Below are positions 46,371 to 54,235 of a stretch of 64,000 nt of DNA, in pieces. Source of the DNA: Affinundibacterium flavidum. GTDB taxonomy: Bacteria; Pseudomonadota; Gammaproteobacteria; Burkholderiales; Burkholderiaceae_D. Where the stretch lies: positions 207,452 through 271,451 of the forward strand of contig NZ_JACOGA010000005.1 in assembly GCF_014284175.1 (NCBI RefSeq), written 5' to 3'. Every line of letters starts with the position of its first letter. Position 1 is the first letter of the stretch. The position numbers were made by a program, and so were the translations under genes. The notes under the pieces were generated by a model. It ran no database searches and was not told the origin of the DNA. It saw only the letters and a list, made by a program, of their open reading frames with translations.

Positions 46371-47036
46371 GTGAACCAAATTATCTGCACCGTCGATATC
46401 GTGTTACTCACCTTGCACGAAGGCGTTCTAAAAGTTGCCTTATTAAAGCGTGATCGAGAACCGTTTAAAGGCGTCAATGCCCTCCCCGGCGGCTTCATTC
46501 ACAGCAATGAAGATAGCGATGTACAGGACGCAGCTTTGCGCGTACTCAAAGAAAAAACCGGTATTGATGCCCCCTATTTGGAACAGCTGGCAAGCTTCTC
46601 TGGCCCAGCACGCGACCCGCGCGGATGGTCGGTTTCCATCGCTCACTACGCGCTGGTTTCTTTCGACGTCATTAATAGCGCAGCTCACCCCGATATCAAA
46701 TTAGTGAGTGTTGATCGGCCATCATCGTTACCATTCGATCATCGCAGCATTTTAGAAACAGCCGTTTCTCGCCTGCGTAGTAAAAGCCAATATTCGTCCT
46801 TACCCTGCTATCTCACAGGCGAGACGTTCACATTACCGCAACTACAACGCGTCTATGAATTTTTGATGGGAGAGGCACTCAACAAAGTCAGCTTTCGCAG
46901 AAAAATCACTGAGATGGATATGCTAGAAGCGATCCCAGGTCAATTTGAAACAGCTGGCGCGCATAGGCCAGCGCAACTGTATCGCTTAAAGAAAATTTTT
47001 AGACAGCAATTGCAGCTGCTGGATAGAGGATTGTGA
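46371..47036 (+). CDS. nrtR: NrtR-like NUDIX-wHTH transcriptional regulator
   Basis: A 221-residue protein starting at GTG, with GGAG six bases upstream. The N-terminal Nudix-fold domain (1-140) has a degraded Nudix box: GGFIHSNED...RVLKEKTG lacks the two catalytic glutamates of REUXEE, so hydrolase activity is unlikely, as in NrtR. The C-terminal winged helix (about 140-215, FRRKITEMDML and AHRPAQLYRL) binds DNA. NrtR proteins repress NAD salvage genes and respond to ADP-ribose, matching divergent prs-nadV. Confidence 0.9.
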   Translation: MNQIICTVDIVLLTLHEGVLKVALLKRDREPFKGVNALPGGFIHSNEDSDVQDAALRVLKEKTGIDAPYLEQLASFSGPARDPRGWSVSIAHYALVSFDVINSAAHPDIKLVSVDRPSSLPFDHRSILETAVSRLRSKSQYSSLPCYLTGETFTLPQLQRVYEFLMGEALNKVSFRRKITEMDMLEAIPGQFETAGAHRPAQLYRLKKIFRQQLQLLDRGL

Positions 47037-47166
47037 ATCGTTTGAATCTATGGGCGATTTGCGGTGGAACAAAGTGAAGCTCAACATAAACTTTACTGTG
47101 TTTTTTTGACGCTAATTTGAAAACTACAATTGTATGGATACGCTTTAGCTATTTGTACCTACACTC
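46751..47166 (+). repeat. Parent copy of the nrtR 3' repeat
   Basis: The nrtR 3' half plus about 130 bp downstream, ending at GTACCTA near 47160, is the source-like copy of two decayed copies at 51729-52137 and 54819-55229. Confidence 0.85.
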
Positions 47167-47230
47167 TGAACCATATCACGGTCAGTTCGATCGATCATAT
47201 TGTTTGCCATTCGCTTATAGTGCCGCCTCT

Positions 47231-47683
47231 TTAATGGGTATCTACGAAATAGATATTTTCACCGACTGTCGAGACTAGAAGAAATGCAGGTTGATCATGT
47301 CCAAATAAAACACCCACAACGTGATAGAACGGTACACTTTTGATATATACAAATTTCTGCAACTCGCCTTCTGCTATTTTAGTTGCTTTCCTAGTGTAAT
47401 CGCGCAAGCTCAAACTACCCTTGCCATCGAAGTCAAATACAAGTCTATTGCCAATTCGTTTTACGTGCGGATCCGCAATTTTTTCAACGCCCCATTCCCA
47501 GGACATAAGCGGTTCAAAAAACCCGAAGCTAGAAGCTACTTCCTCCGCTTGGCTAATGGATATTCTTTTGACGAATTTCTGTTCAAAAATGTACCCTTGC
47601 CGAAAATCGTAAGATTGAGCTACGGCCTCGTCTCCCGCCCAAAAAAACAGGATAGCAATCAATACATTTGTAAATATTTTCAT
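47231..47683 (-). CDS. Exported protein of unknown function (cassette)
   Basis: A 150-residue protein with a signal peptide ending near AVAQ. The mature part has no family I recognise (EVASSFGFFEPLMSWEWGVEK). It lies past the last clear attC of the array at 47721-47812, so it is probably a gene cassette or its partner at the array end. Confidence 0.62.
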   Translation of the reverse strand: MKIFTNVLIAILFFWAGDEAVAQSYDFRQGYIFEQKFVKRISISQAEEVASSFGFFEPLMSWEWGVEKIADPHVKRIGNRLVFDFDGKGSLSLRDYTRKATKIAEGELQKFVYIKSVPFYHVVGVLFGHDQPAFLLVSTVGENIYFVDTH

Positions 47684-47720
47684 ACAAAACTCTCACACAT
47701 GTTCAATATCGTTTCAAGAT

Positions 47721-47812
47721 GCCCAACAAAGGTGGTCGGGATCACTGGCACCGAAAATTGAAATAGTGGAGCAGTCATTGACGGTAGTTTTCAGTCCATA
47801 GTCCTGTTAGAC
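47721..47812 (-). other. attC-like recombination site 1
   Basis: GCCCAAC at 47721-47727 (RYYYAAC) and GTTAGAC at 47806-47812 (GTTRRRY) bound 92 bp with partial internal complementarity. It lies between two same-strand genes. Confidence 0.6.
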
Positions 47813-47830
47813 ATACATAAAGATTCTAAA

Positions 47831-48358
47831 TTAATTGCTATTGAGAGTCACGTACCATGCGAAACAACTCGCCAATTGGCGCGGTATACCATGAGCATTT
47901 TTAAGTACCCATTCCTCTATTTCAGTTGTTTCGAAAATCGTAGCGACCCCGCTCCAAGATGTAATAGCACGTTTCGATGAAACCGGATTAGATGAATAAA
48001 ACATGTATGGTTCATCAGAAACGTGATTGTCTATATAAATAATATGCCAGTTGTTATATCTAAACACCCCTAGGACTTCAACTTGATTATATTTTTCAAG
48101 TTTCGCAATTATCGAACCAAACGCTATCTTTTGTTCCTTACTCAAACGCCGATCTATCCCTTTACATGGATACTTCCCTACCCAAGAAATAGACTCGAAA
48201 TATTGTTTCCTCGTGATGTCTTTGTTTCTTAAAGCCTCTCTCAAAGTATCCTTGAAACGCGACTTTGCTTCGTTCGTTAGCGGGGTTTCATCTAGCTGAG
48301 GCATCGCAAAAACACTCGTTGCGATAGATAAGAAGATGCAAGAAAACAGTGACTTCAT
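47831..48358 (-). CDS. Exported protein of unknown function (cassette)
   Basis: A 175-residue protein with a signal peptide ending near VFAMP, starting at ATG 48358 just 6 bp from the attC at 48365. Two cysteines occur (YPCKG, ASCFAWY). I recognise no family. Flanked by attC-like sites on both sides, so it has the layout of an integron gene cassette. Confidence 0.65.
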   Translation of the reverse strand: MKSLFSCIFLSIATSVFAMPQLDETPLTNEAKSRFKDTLREALRNKDITRKQYFESISWVGKYPCKGIDRRLSKEQKIAFGSIIAKLEKYNQVEVLGVFRYNNWHIIYIDNHVSDEPYMFYSSNPVSSKRAITSWSGVATIFETTEIEEWVLKNAHGIPRQLASCFAWYVTLNSN

Positions 48359-48364
48359 TCGAAT

Positions 48365-48421
48365 ATCCAACGTTAGAGCTGTGGGACGATGCAGCCGTCG
48401 CACACGAATGATTTGTTAAGT
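48365..48421 (-). other. attC site 2
   Basis: ATCCAAC (48365-48371) and GTTAAGT (48415-48421) match RYYYAAC/GTTRRRY, with an internal stem GTGGGACG/CGTCGCAC. Length 57 bp. It fits tightly between two cassette genes. Confidence 0.78.
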
Positions 48422-48428
48422 GCGTTCA

Positions 48429-48908
48429 TTAGTTACCACCCGCAATTAGTGACAGTTCAGCGCTTTGATTTGCGCCGATAAAACGCCAGCCACCATTACC
48501 AATATGATCAAATGCACCGAGATAAGTGCCAATGCTTTGCCCATCTTGCTCAGTAGTTAAACTGCGTTTAGATACATCAATCGTCACTGCATCAAAATAA
48601 CCACGGACAACATAACGACCATCTGGAAGCTTATAAAGCTGGGTGCGGGAGTAAGCACCTGAGTCTGGAAGCATTTCAATGTGCTGATCCGGCTCACCTT
48701 TGGTTCGAAGAACTAGGGCACGTCTATACTCAGCCAGATATGGGTGCATAGGTTCTAGTTGCAAAACCAATTGAGAATCGGAGTTTGGTATTCTTGCTAT
48801 TGCTTCGTAAGTCGGTATAAAACAAAAACCGTTAGCTACAAATACCACGATCAAGCACACCACCACGATGGAAGTGAAAGTAAAAAATTTGAACGTTCGC
48901 AATTTCAT
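48429..48908 (-). CDS. Membrane-anchored or exported protein (cassette)
   Basis: A 159-residue protein with an N-terminal hydrophobic helix (about residues 8-30) and a soluble C-terminal part with LPDGRYVVRGYF. ATG 48908 is 9 bp from attC at 48917. Unknown family. Confidence 0.65.
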   Translation of the reverse strand: MKLRTFKFFTFTSIVVVCLIVVFVANGFCFIPTYEAIARIPNSDSQLVLQLEPMHPYLAEYRRALVLRTKGEPDQHIEMLPDSGAYSRTQLYKLPDGRYVVRGYFDAVTIDVSKRSLTTEQDGQSIGTYLGAFDHIGNGGWRFIGANQSAELSLIAGGN

Positions 48909-48916
48909 GGGCAAGC

Positions 48917-49006
48917 ACTTAACGTTGAATTGAAAGGCGGGTACGCCAATCTGTAGATTGCAAAAAAGACTTTGTACACGCGCCATTTTCGAAAGTCATG
49001 TTGGGT
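48917..49006 (-). other. attC site 3
   Basis: ACTTAAC (48917-48923) and GTTGGGT (49000-49006) bound 90 bp with an inner AAGGCG/CGCC stem. A homologous site occurs at 52142-52230 before the second copy of the neighbouring gene. Confidence 0.7.
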
Positions 49007-49009
49007 TAG

Positions 49010-49355
49010 TCACCAATTCTTCGTAACATCAATTGACTGCCCATCGACATGCAAATGATACGATTCAAATCCTTGCTTATCCGTTAAAAGTTTAAGTTCA
49101 CTTCCATTTAAAAATCGGAACATGATTTCATTGTTGGGTAATTTTCAAAGGTTGTAACAACTTGCCCAAGCAGGGCGGTCAAACAACCACCTTTCTCGCC
49201 CAAATCCTCATTCGATGTTCTTAAAAAGCTTAAGTCCAAACCACTCAACTCATATCCAGATTCGATGTCTATTGCTGCTCCCCCTTCCCACTTATCAAGC
49301 AATTCCAATTCTGTGCTTCGTTTGTGGAAATTGATTCGAACGTGGTGACGCCCAA
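49010..49355 (-). pseudogene. DUF6188-like gene, copy 1, frameshifted
   Basis: From RHHVRINF on it reads as a small soluble protein (GCLTALLGQVV), then a run of four T (49142-49145, plus strand) throws it out of frame. Adding one base restores PNNEIMFRF and the rest to the TGA at 49010-49012. Copy 2 has five T there. The 5' end is also missing at an attC-like junction. Family assignment to DUF6188 is tentative, from its general pattern. Confidence 0.75.
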
Positions 49356-49401
49356 CTCGATCCACCATATGGTCATATCAAGTTGGGCACCAAACTTTTA
49401 G

Positions 49402-49866
49402 TTATCGTGCCGCGCTACACTTGCCTGGTTTTGCCATTTCAAGCATTGAGACATCTTTTTTTCCTTGCTCTTCAGGTATTTGCTCTAGTCCCGCACCACC
49501 AACAAATACACCCAATTTAATGTACTGTCGAATAAAATAGTTCTTATTGGTCTCGAACTTCAATTCAAAGGTATTAGGTGAAAATTCAGATTCGGTGTCA
49601 ACTTTATGGTTTTTCCCGCCCTCAACTTCCGTATAAAAAAACACATCTGGTGCGCTTTCGCCGATGCACTTTCCATCAATCCATACGTCTTTCTTAAGTG
49701 CCTTACCAACGAAGCTGTTACGATAGATGTAGACTCCAGCATTACCTTGACTAGGTGGGTTAAATTCTTTTGCTTTTGCCGACTCTGCTTTTGATGCCAT
49801 ATCTACCGAGGCACATCCTGTAATTAGCAGTGCTGTTGTAAGTGTAACGACTGAAACGATTTTCAT
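49402..49866 (-). CDS. DUF2846-like lipoprotein (cassette)
   Basis: A 154-residue lipoprotein with lipobox LITGC at residue 18. The core GNAGVYIYRNSFVGKALKKD and WIDGKCIGE fits DUF2846. A C-terminal cysteine (GKCSAAR) may pair with that of GKCIG. It is same-stranded with the cassettes around it. Function unknown. Confidence 0.75.
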   Translation of the reverse strand: MKIVSVVTLTTALLITGCASVDMASKAESAKAKEFNPPSQGNAGVYIYRNSFVGKALKKDVWIDGKCIGESAPDVFFYTEVEGGKNHKVDTESEFSPNTFELKFETNKNYFIRQYIKLGVFVGGAGLEQIPEEQGKKDVSMLEMAKPGKCSAAR

Positions 49867-49933
49867 TAAATTGATTCCTAGATTGAGTTATTGAAAGTTT
49901 GAGCTGGTTTACGCCCACTCACGGCGAATTAGT

Positions 49934-50018
49934 GCATAACGAAAAGAGGATGACCGCCCACAAATTAAAGAATGAACACAGCTCCATCGCGGCCAATCCG
50001 ATCGATTATCTGATTAAG
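49934..50018 (-). other. Degenerate attC-like site 4
   Basis: GCATAAC (49934-49940) opens a segment closely similar to the site at 53636-53725 (shared GATGACCGC and CCGATCGA), but the far end GATTAAG lacks the consensus GTT. Probably a decayed attC. Confidence 0.4.
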
Positions 50019-50117
50019 TATCATTCCCAGCCCAAGACCAAATATTGGGCTTTCTAGTACTAGTGATTGTTCCCGGTTGGCGACGATATTCGGTGGGTGC
50101 GCGCTCTAAGGTTGCAA

Positions 50118-50444
50118 TCACTTTCTGGCGATTGGCATTTTCTGATAGAAAAGCGGAAGTTTCTCGAACCATCTCTGCGTCTCCCAATGATCACCACCGA
50201 GATTTTCTTTATATACGGGGAGACGGCTACTTGGGTGAATTTTTCTTGAGTAGTAATCGAGACAAAGTTCAACTTGCATAGAGCTATGAAAAATAAACTG
50301 AAAACCGCGAACCTCGACTACGCAAACTTTATATGGAGTTAGCCCGCCCGTATGTTCATACCTCGTAAATTGCTCGTTATCGATGTACCACATGTGATTC
50401 GGATGCTTCGTCCGATCAAAGTCTTCAATTGAAATTTTCGCCAT
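50118..50444 (-). CDS. Small soluble protein of unknown function (cassette)
   Basis: A 108-residue soluble protein. It starts at ATG 50444, 9 bp from a strong attC. No motif or family recognised (HPNHMWYIDNEQF). Confidence 0.6.
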   Translation of the reverse strand: MAKISIEDFDRTKHPNHMWYIDNEQFTRYEHTGGLTPYKVCVVEVRGFQFIFHSSMQVELCLDYYSRKIHPSSRLPVYKENLGGDHWETQRWFEKLPLFYQKMPIARK

Positions 50445-50453
50445 AGCTTTAAT

Positions 50454-50522
50454 ACTTAACGTTTGAAATGAGAGGTGGCACCCGGCTTGCCGGGTGACGT
50501 CCTCTCGATTGAAGGGTTAGGC
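50454..50522 (-). other. attC site 5
   Basis: ACTTAAC (50454-50460) and GTTAGGC (50516-50522) match consensus exactly. TTGAAATGAGAGG pairs with CCTCTCGATTGAA, and CACCCGGC with GCCGGGTG in the centre, giving a full folded attC of 69 bp. The stop codon of the next cassette gene lies inside GTTAGGC. Confidence 0.9.
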
Positions 50523-51035
50523 GTCGGCATTTGGGCTTAAAAGTTTTATGCCGCACTCTTGGCAGAACTGAGCAGAAGGCGGGACGGCGTGGCCGTTTGA
50601 GCACTTCCTATCGCGCAGCAAATGCGGTGCTCGACGAACAGAGTACATGGTTGCAAAGGCAGCGCCATAGAAAACCATCCAATGGCCTGAGAAGCCACGT
50701 ATCTCCGACCCGGCGGCTTCATGCCTACTGGCCACAAACATGAAATAGAGAAAGTTGACGATGGCGTACGCGAAGATGCCATACAGCGCGCGTCTCATCC
50801 AAAGCGGGCAACCGCCAAGCGTTGCCTTCCAAAAGTCGCGCTGATTTGTGTTCTTGGTCAGGCGGCTAGATATCAGTACGGTAGGAATCCACACCACAAA
50901 GATTCCCATGTGCAGGCTCCAAACGGCTTCACCGCCTGGAACTTGGATGCCCGTCAGCGACGCAAGATGTGCAGCGAGACTGAGGATGAATCCAATAGCC
51001 GCGAGCACCATGAAAGGAAATAGGACGATATTCAT
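50517..51035 (-). CDS. Four-helix membrane protein with C-terminal zinc ribbon (cassette)
   Basis: A 172-residue protein with about four membrane helices and a C-terminal CSNGHAVPPSAQFCQECG zinc ribbon. It is bracketed by the two best attC sites (50454-50522, 51055-51177) and its TAA is within the first, the layout of a single gene cassette. Base composition is visibly more GC-rich than neighbours, suggesting separate origin. Function unknown. Confidence 0.72.
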   Translation of the reverse strand: MNIVLFPFMVLAAIGFILSLAAHLASLTGIQVPGGEAVWSLHMGIFVVWIPTVLISSRLTKNTNQRDFWKATLGGCPLWMRRALYGIFAYAIVNFLYFMFVASRHEAAGSEIRGFSGHWMVFYGAAFATMYSVRRAPHLLRDRKCSNGHAVPPSAQFCQECGIKLLSPNADA

Positions 51036-51054
51036 GAGAGTGAGGGCATTTGAC

Positions 51055-51177
51055 GTTTAACGCTGAGCTGATCGGAACTGCGCGCAACGCACCAAAGCCG
51101 AAGAATAAGTGATTGAAAAAATGCTGAACATCGGAACTCCATCATGCGCAGTTTCCGGGTCGAGCGTCGTGTTAAAC
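51055..51177 (-). other. attC site 6
   Basis: GTTTAAC (51055-51061) and GTTAAAC (51171-51177) match consensus. Next to them GGAACTGCGC pairs exactly with GCGCAGTTTCC, so the arms fold into a long stem with a large 50-bp variable loop (123 bp in all). Confidence 0.9.
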
Positions 51178-51543
51178 ATCATAGCGCACCCCTTCGCCGA
51201 GCCAATCTTTACGGTTCCAGTCTTTTGCAGGTACAAAAGCCGCCCATCCAGCAGTAGACAATTTTTTTGCATATGTATCAGCTAATGCTGCAGCATCAAT
51301 ACTCTCATTTGTCGAAGAAATCGGTAGCCAAAAACGATACCCATCCAAATCAGAGTCATCTGTAAACGTAACTTTGATTTGGAGGTCATCAGCCTTTGAA
51401 CGAAAGTAGTGCCCGTCAACATAATGGGAGCTTTCCCTTTCCTCAAAATCCGCAATTCCAAAAATCTCAAACACTTGAGAAGAAAACGACCGAAGGTCAA
51501 GTTCTGACGATGCCTCCACAAAAATATCTGAATACGTGGTCAT
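51172..51543 (-). CDS. Small soluble protein of unknown function (cassette)
   Basis: A 123-residue protein starting at ATG 51543; its TAA falls inside the attC at 51171-51177. It has an acidic, immunity-like composition (SSELDLRSF, ESSHYVDGHYF) but no family I recognise. A lone GTTTAAC at 51547-51553 marks the attC of the preceding cassette, whose other end appears lost. Confidence 0.62.
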   Translation of the reverse strand: MTTYSDIFVEASSELDLRSFSSQVFEIFGIADFEERESSHYVDGHYFRSKADDLQIKVTFTDDSDLDGYRFWLPISSTNESIDAAALADTYAKKLSTAGWAAFVPAKDWNRKDWLGEGVRYDV

Positions 51544-51553
51544 GATGTTTAAC

Positions 51554-52137
51554 TTGTTATAAAGTGAAAAAACCGACGTTAACATATTCTTAAAAATTCT
51601 TCAACAAAGTGCCAATCCTCTGGGAAGCCGCGCCACGACTTACTCTTTCTAGCTATAACTCCCATTGTGCAGGTATAACAAAGGCACCCATTAATGCCGA
51701 TCCAAGGCGCAGTTTCGAAATGGCGTGATAGAAATAGCCCTTTCACGCTTGCGTAGTACAAGCCAATAATCATCTTTTCCCTGCTATCTCGCAGGCTAGA
51801 CATTCACATTACCAGCACTACAACGAGTCTATGAATTCTTGATGTGAGAAGCACTCAACAAAGTCAGCTTTTGCAGAAAAATCACAGAGATGGATTTGTT
51901 AGAAGCGATCCCAGGTCAATTTGAAACAGCTGGCGCACATAGACCAGCGCAACTATATCGCTTAAAGAAAATTTCTAGACAGCAATTGCAGCTGCTGGAT
52001 AGAGGATTGTGAATCGTTTGAATCGACGGGTGATTTGCGGTGGAACAAAGTAAAGATCAACATAAACTTTACTGTGTTTTTTTGACGCTAATTTGAAGAC
52101 TACAATTGTATGGATACGCTTTAGCTTTTTGTACCTA
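51554..52137. repeat. Decayed repeat, copy B, with nrtR C-terminal fragment
   Basis: From about 51558 (AAGTGAAAAAACCGACGTTAA) the sequence matches copy C at 54650-55229 throughout. From 51729 to 52137 it matches the nrtR 3' half and downstream DNA. The nrtR reading frame carries two nonsense codons (a TAG in place of GAG, and a TGA after a Met). It lies between cassette genes. Confidence 0.88.
51729..52012 (+). pseudogene. nrtR C-terminal fragment, copy B
   Basis: It aligns to residues about 127-221 of the NrtR-like regulator, the winged-helix half, but contains two in-frame stops and no start. It is dead. Confidence 0.85.
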
Positions 52138-52141
52138 TGCT

Positions 52142-52230
52142 ACGTAACGCAAAGTTAAAAGGCACGCACGCCGATTAGTAAATTTAAGGTATAGCGTATT
52201 CACGCGCCATTTTCGAAAGTCATGTTGGGT
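52142..52230 (-). other. attC-like site 7
   Basis: ACGTAAC (52142-52148, one mismatch) and GTTGGGT (52224-52230) bound an 89-bp segment homologous to the site at 48917-49006. Duplicated together with the neighbouring gene. Confidence 0.6.
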
Positions 52231-52233
52231 TAG

Positions 52234-52580
52234 TCACCAACTCTTCGTAACATCAATTGACTGGCCATCGACATGCAAATGATACGATTCAAATCCTTGC
52301 TTATCCGTTAAAAGTTTAAGTTCACTTCCATTTGAAAATCGGAACATGATTTCATTGTCGGGTAATTTTTCAAAGGCAGTAACAACTTGCCCAAGCAGGC
52401 GGTCAAACAACCACTTTTTTCGCCCAAATTCTCATTTGATGTTCTTAAAAAGCTTAAGTCCAAACCACTCAACTCATATCCAGATTCGATGTCGATTGCT
52501 GCTCCCTCTTCCCACTTATTAAGCAATTCCAATTCTGTGCTTCGTTTGTAGAAATTGATTCGAACGTGGTGACGCCCAAT
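52234..52580 (-). pseudogene. DUF6188-like gene, copy 2, frameshifted differently
   Basis: Close copy of 49010-49355. The plus-strand run of G near 52397 has one base fewer than in copy 1, breaking the frame after GCLTA, whereas the T run that is short in copy 1 is intact here. Merging the good parts of both copies restores one full open frame ending at 52234-52236. Confidence 0.75.
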
Positions 52581-52662
52581 ACATATTTGAGTCACTTCGT
52601 GCCCAACTATGCTAGCTCAGGGAAAGTCTAATGGAATCGGGAAGCCTGCCATTTCTTGAAGC

Positions 52663-52750
52663 CTAAAGTTGATTTGAAAGGCGCGCGCCAATCCATAAAT
52701 TTAAAAAAAGTGCCACTGCGTGCGTCATTTTAATAAGTCATGTTTCGACA
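52663..52750 (-). other. Degenerate attC-like site 8
   Basis: GTTGATTTGAAAGGCG...CGCCAATCC resembles the left half of attC site 3, but both core sites are worn (GCCTAAA, GTTTCGA). Probably a decayed attC upstream of the 52760-53164 gene's stop. Confidence 0.4.
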
Positions 52751-52759
52751 CAGCAGACA

Positions 52760-53164
52760 CTAAAACCTGCGTAGTAACGGGGCATTTCTTGAGATCACAT
52801 TAACGCATCCATTGCTCGTAGCAATGAACCATTCCGAGAATCCACCGAAAGAGTGAGTTACCATCAGCATCCCCTCGGTCTGTAACTCTTGCATCATCCA
52901 ACCTCCGCTCTCTATTTCGTAAACGATGTTTTCATGCCATGAGGTTTCACCACTTCTCCAATATGGAATTAAATCACCCTCATCCAGAAAGCGAAAGCCT
53001 CTCATTTGAGTGAAAAGTACTTCTAAATATTCTTCCTCTTCAGCATCTTTTGCCAAAATCTGGATAACGATCCGAAGTCCAGATGCCCCAAGAGTCAATT
53101 CCGCAATATCTGTGGAACGACTTCCCGTTTCACCTCCAACGATTGGTTGAACTTTGATAGTCAT
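52760..53164 (-). CDS. Small soluble protein of unknown function (cassette)
   Basis: A 134-residue protein starting at ATG 53164, immediately followed by attC-like sequence. No signal, membrane segment or family recognised; acidic with a WRSGETSWHENIVYE stretch, immunity-like by composition only. Confidence 0.6.
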   Translation of the reverse strand: MTIKVQPIVGGETGSRSTDIAELTLGASGLRIVIQILAKDAEEEEYLEVLFTQMRGFRFLDEGDLIPYWRSGETSWHENIVYEIESGGWMMQELQTEGMLMVTHSFGGFSEWFIATSNGCVNVISRNAPLLRRF

Positions 53165-53287
53165 AACGTTTAATTGTGTGTTGCACCAACGAATTATTAA
53201 AATAGGGCGAAACGCTAACCCACGCGTCTGTCACGAATGTCATGCTAGGCATTTCTTTGCGCGACATTTCATTAGTCAAGGTTATCC
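53161..53287 (-). other. Imperfect attC-like site 9
   Basis: TCATAAC-type left end and GTTATCC (53281-53287) bound about 127 bp; the stop of the preceding gene (TAA 53282-53284) lies in the right core, as in other cassettes here. Core sequences deviate from consensus, so this is a weaker call. Confidence 0.45.
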
Positions 53288-53629
53288 TGTGCCTTCCAAT
53301 GCGACTACCACGCAAACGCCACTGACCAAAATACAGAAAAGCATTAACTTTTGTTTACCGAGCAATTTATCGCCCAAACCAGTTAGTTCCGAATCGCCAA
53401 GTTCAGCATACTTTCTTCCCCAAAAATATCTTACGTAACCGACTGATCCATACAGAGGTTCATCTTCAAACTGCGTTGGAGAACCGACTGTATTCCAATG
53501 TTCGTAATGGTTCAATTTAAGATGCTTTAAGAAACGTCCATAGGCAACTACCCAAATAATATTCAGCGACACAAAGCCCAATAAGGCTACTAGGCCAATG
53601 ATTACGACGATCACTTTGATTATCTGCAT
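53282..53629 (-). CDS. Small two-helix membrane protein (cassette)
   Basis: A 115-residue protein with a strong N-terminal helix (residues 3-28) and a second at the C-terminus (LMLFCILVSGVCVVVAL). I start at ATG 53629, 7 bp from an attC-like site, rather than at 53668. Unknown family. Confidence 0.62.
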   Translation of the reverse strand: MQIIKVIVVIIGLVALLGFVSLNIIWVVAYGRFLKHLKLNHYEHWNTVGSPTQFEDEPLYGSVGYVRYFWGRKYAELGDSELTGLGDKLLGKQKLMLFCILVSGVCVVVALEGTG

Positions 53630-53635
53630 TTTGAT

Positions 53636-53725
53636 GCATAACGTAACGGCGAGCTGATGACCGCACACAAATTAATAAAAAACTTCGCCATTTTGCGACC
53701 AGTCCGATCGACCATTTTGTTAACC
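53636..53725 (-). other. attC-like site 10
   Basis: GCATAAC (53636-53642) and GTTAACC (53719-53725) differ from consensus at one position each. The 90-bp segment is similar to the degenerate site at 49934. The TAA of the next cassette gene lies in GTTAACC. Confidence 0.55.
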
Positions 53726-54154
53726 ATTATCATTTCCCTCGCAGCAACGCACCAAAATTGCCACAATTGAGTCAAAGTCATTCGACATTGTCAAAAGCTG
53801 CAGAAGCTCTTCTTTCTCCATAAGTTGAGTGAAGATATCTTCATCCTTCTCGACACTTTTTCTGATTGCAGCTTGAAGAGCTGAAACTTCATATTTTCCA
53901 ACTCTTGAATAGCTGTACTCGAATAATAAAGTTGGGTTGTATATTGTTTGAGAAAGCAATTTCGAAAAAGATCCTAATTGACGCTCGGGCATTACATTCT
54001 CAACCACGTATTTATATCCATCTCGATTGAAAAACTGTACATCTCTCCACCACGATTTGTGAAATCCCAACGCACTTCCGCGAACTTTCTTGCTCAGTTC
54101 TTCGGACAGTTGAAAAAAACCATTCTCGCCGATAGCGACGACATTATTTTTCAT
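53720..54154 (-). CDS. Small soluble protein of unknown function (cassette)
   Basis: A 144-residue protein starting at ATG 54154, 4 bp from attC at 54158. Unknown family; FFQLSEELSKKVRGSALGFHKSWW precedes an acidic helical C-terminus with several Glu-rich stretches (EDIFTQLMEKEE). The frame extends to 54205 but that reads through attC. Confidence 0.62.
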   Translation of the reverse strand: MKNNVVAIGENGFFQLSEELSKKVRGSALGFHKSWWRDVQFFNRDGYKYVVENVMPERQLGSFSKLLSQTIYNPTLLFEYSYSRVGKYEVSALQAAIRKSVEKDEDIFTQLMEKEELLQLLTMSNDFDSIVAILVRCCEGNDNG

Positions 54155-54157
54155 GAT

Positions 54158-54235
54158 GGCTAACGCAAAATTCAGAGACACGCGCTTGGGCGTCCGGCGA
54201 AACAAAGTGGAGCGAACTGGACTGTCTTGTTAAAT
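54158..54235 (-). other. attC site 11
   Basis: GGCTAAC (54158-54164, one mismatch) and GTTAAAT (54229-54235, exact) bound 78 bp. The stop codon of the gene at 54230 lies inside the right core. Confidence 0.65.

Noticed and set aside
46371..47036. Active Nudix hydrolase
   Set aside because: The Nudix box has lost the catalytic glutamates, and a winged-helix domain follows; a regulator is more likely.
49349..49388. GCCCAAC...GTTGGGC, perfect core pair before the DUF2846 gene
   Set aside because: Only 40 bp, too short for a whole attC, and it overlaps the truncated end of a pseudogene; perhaps a collapsed attC. Not listed as a site.
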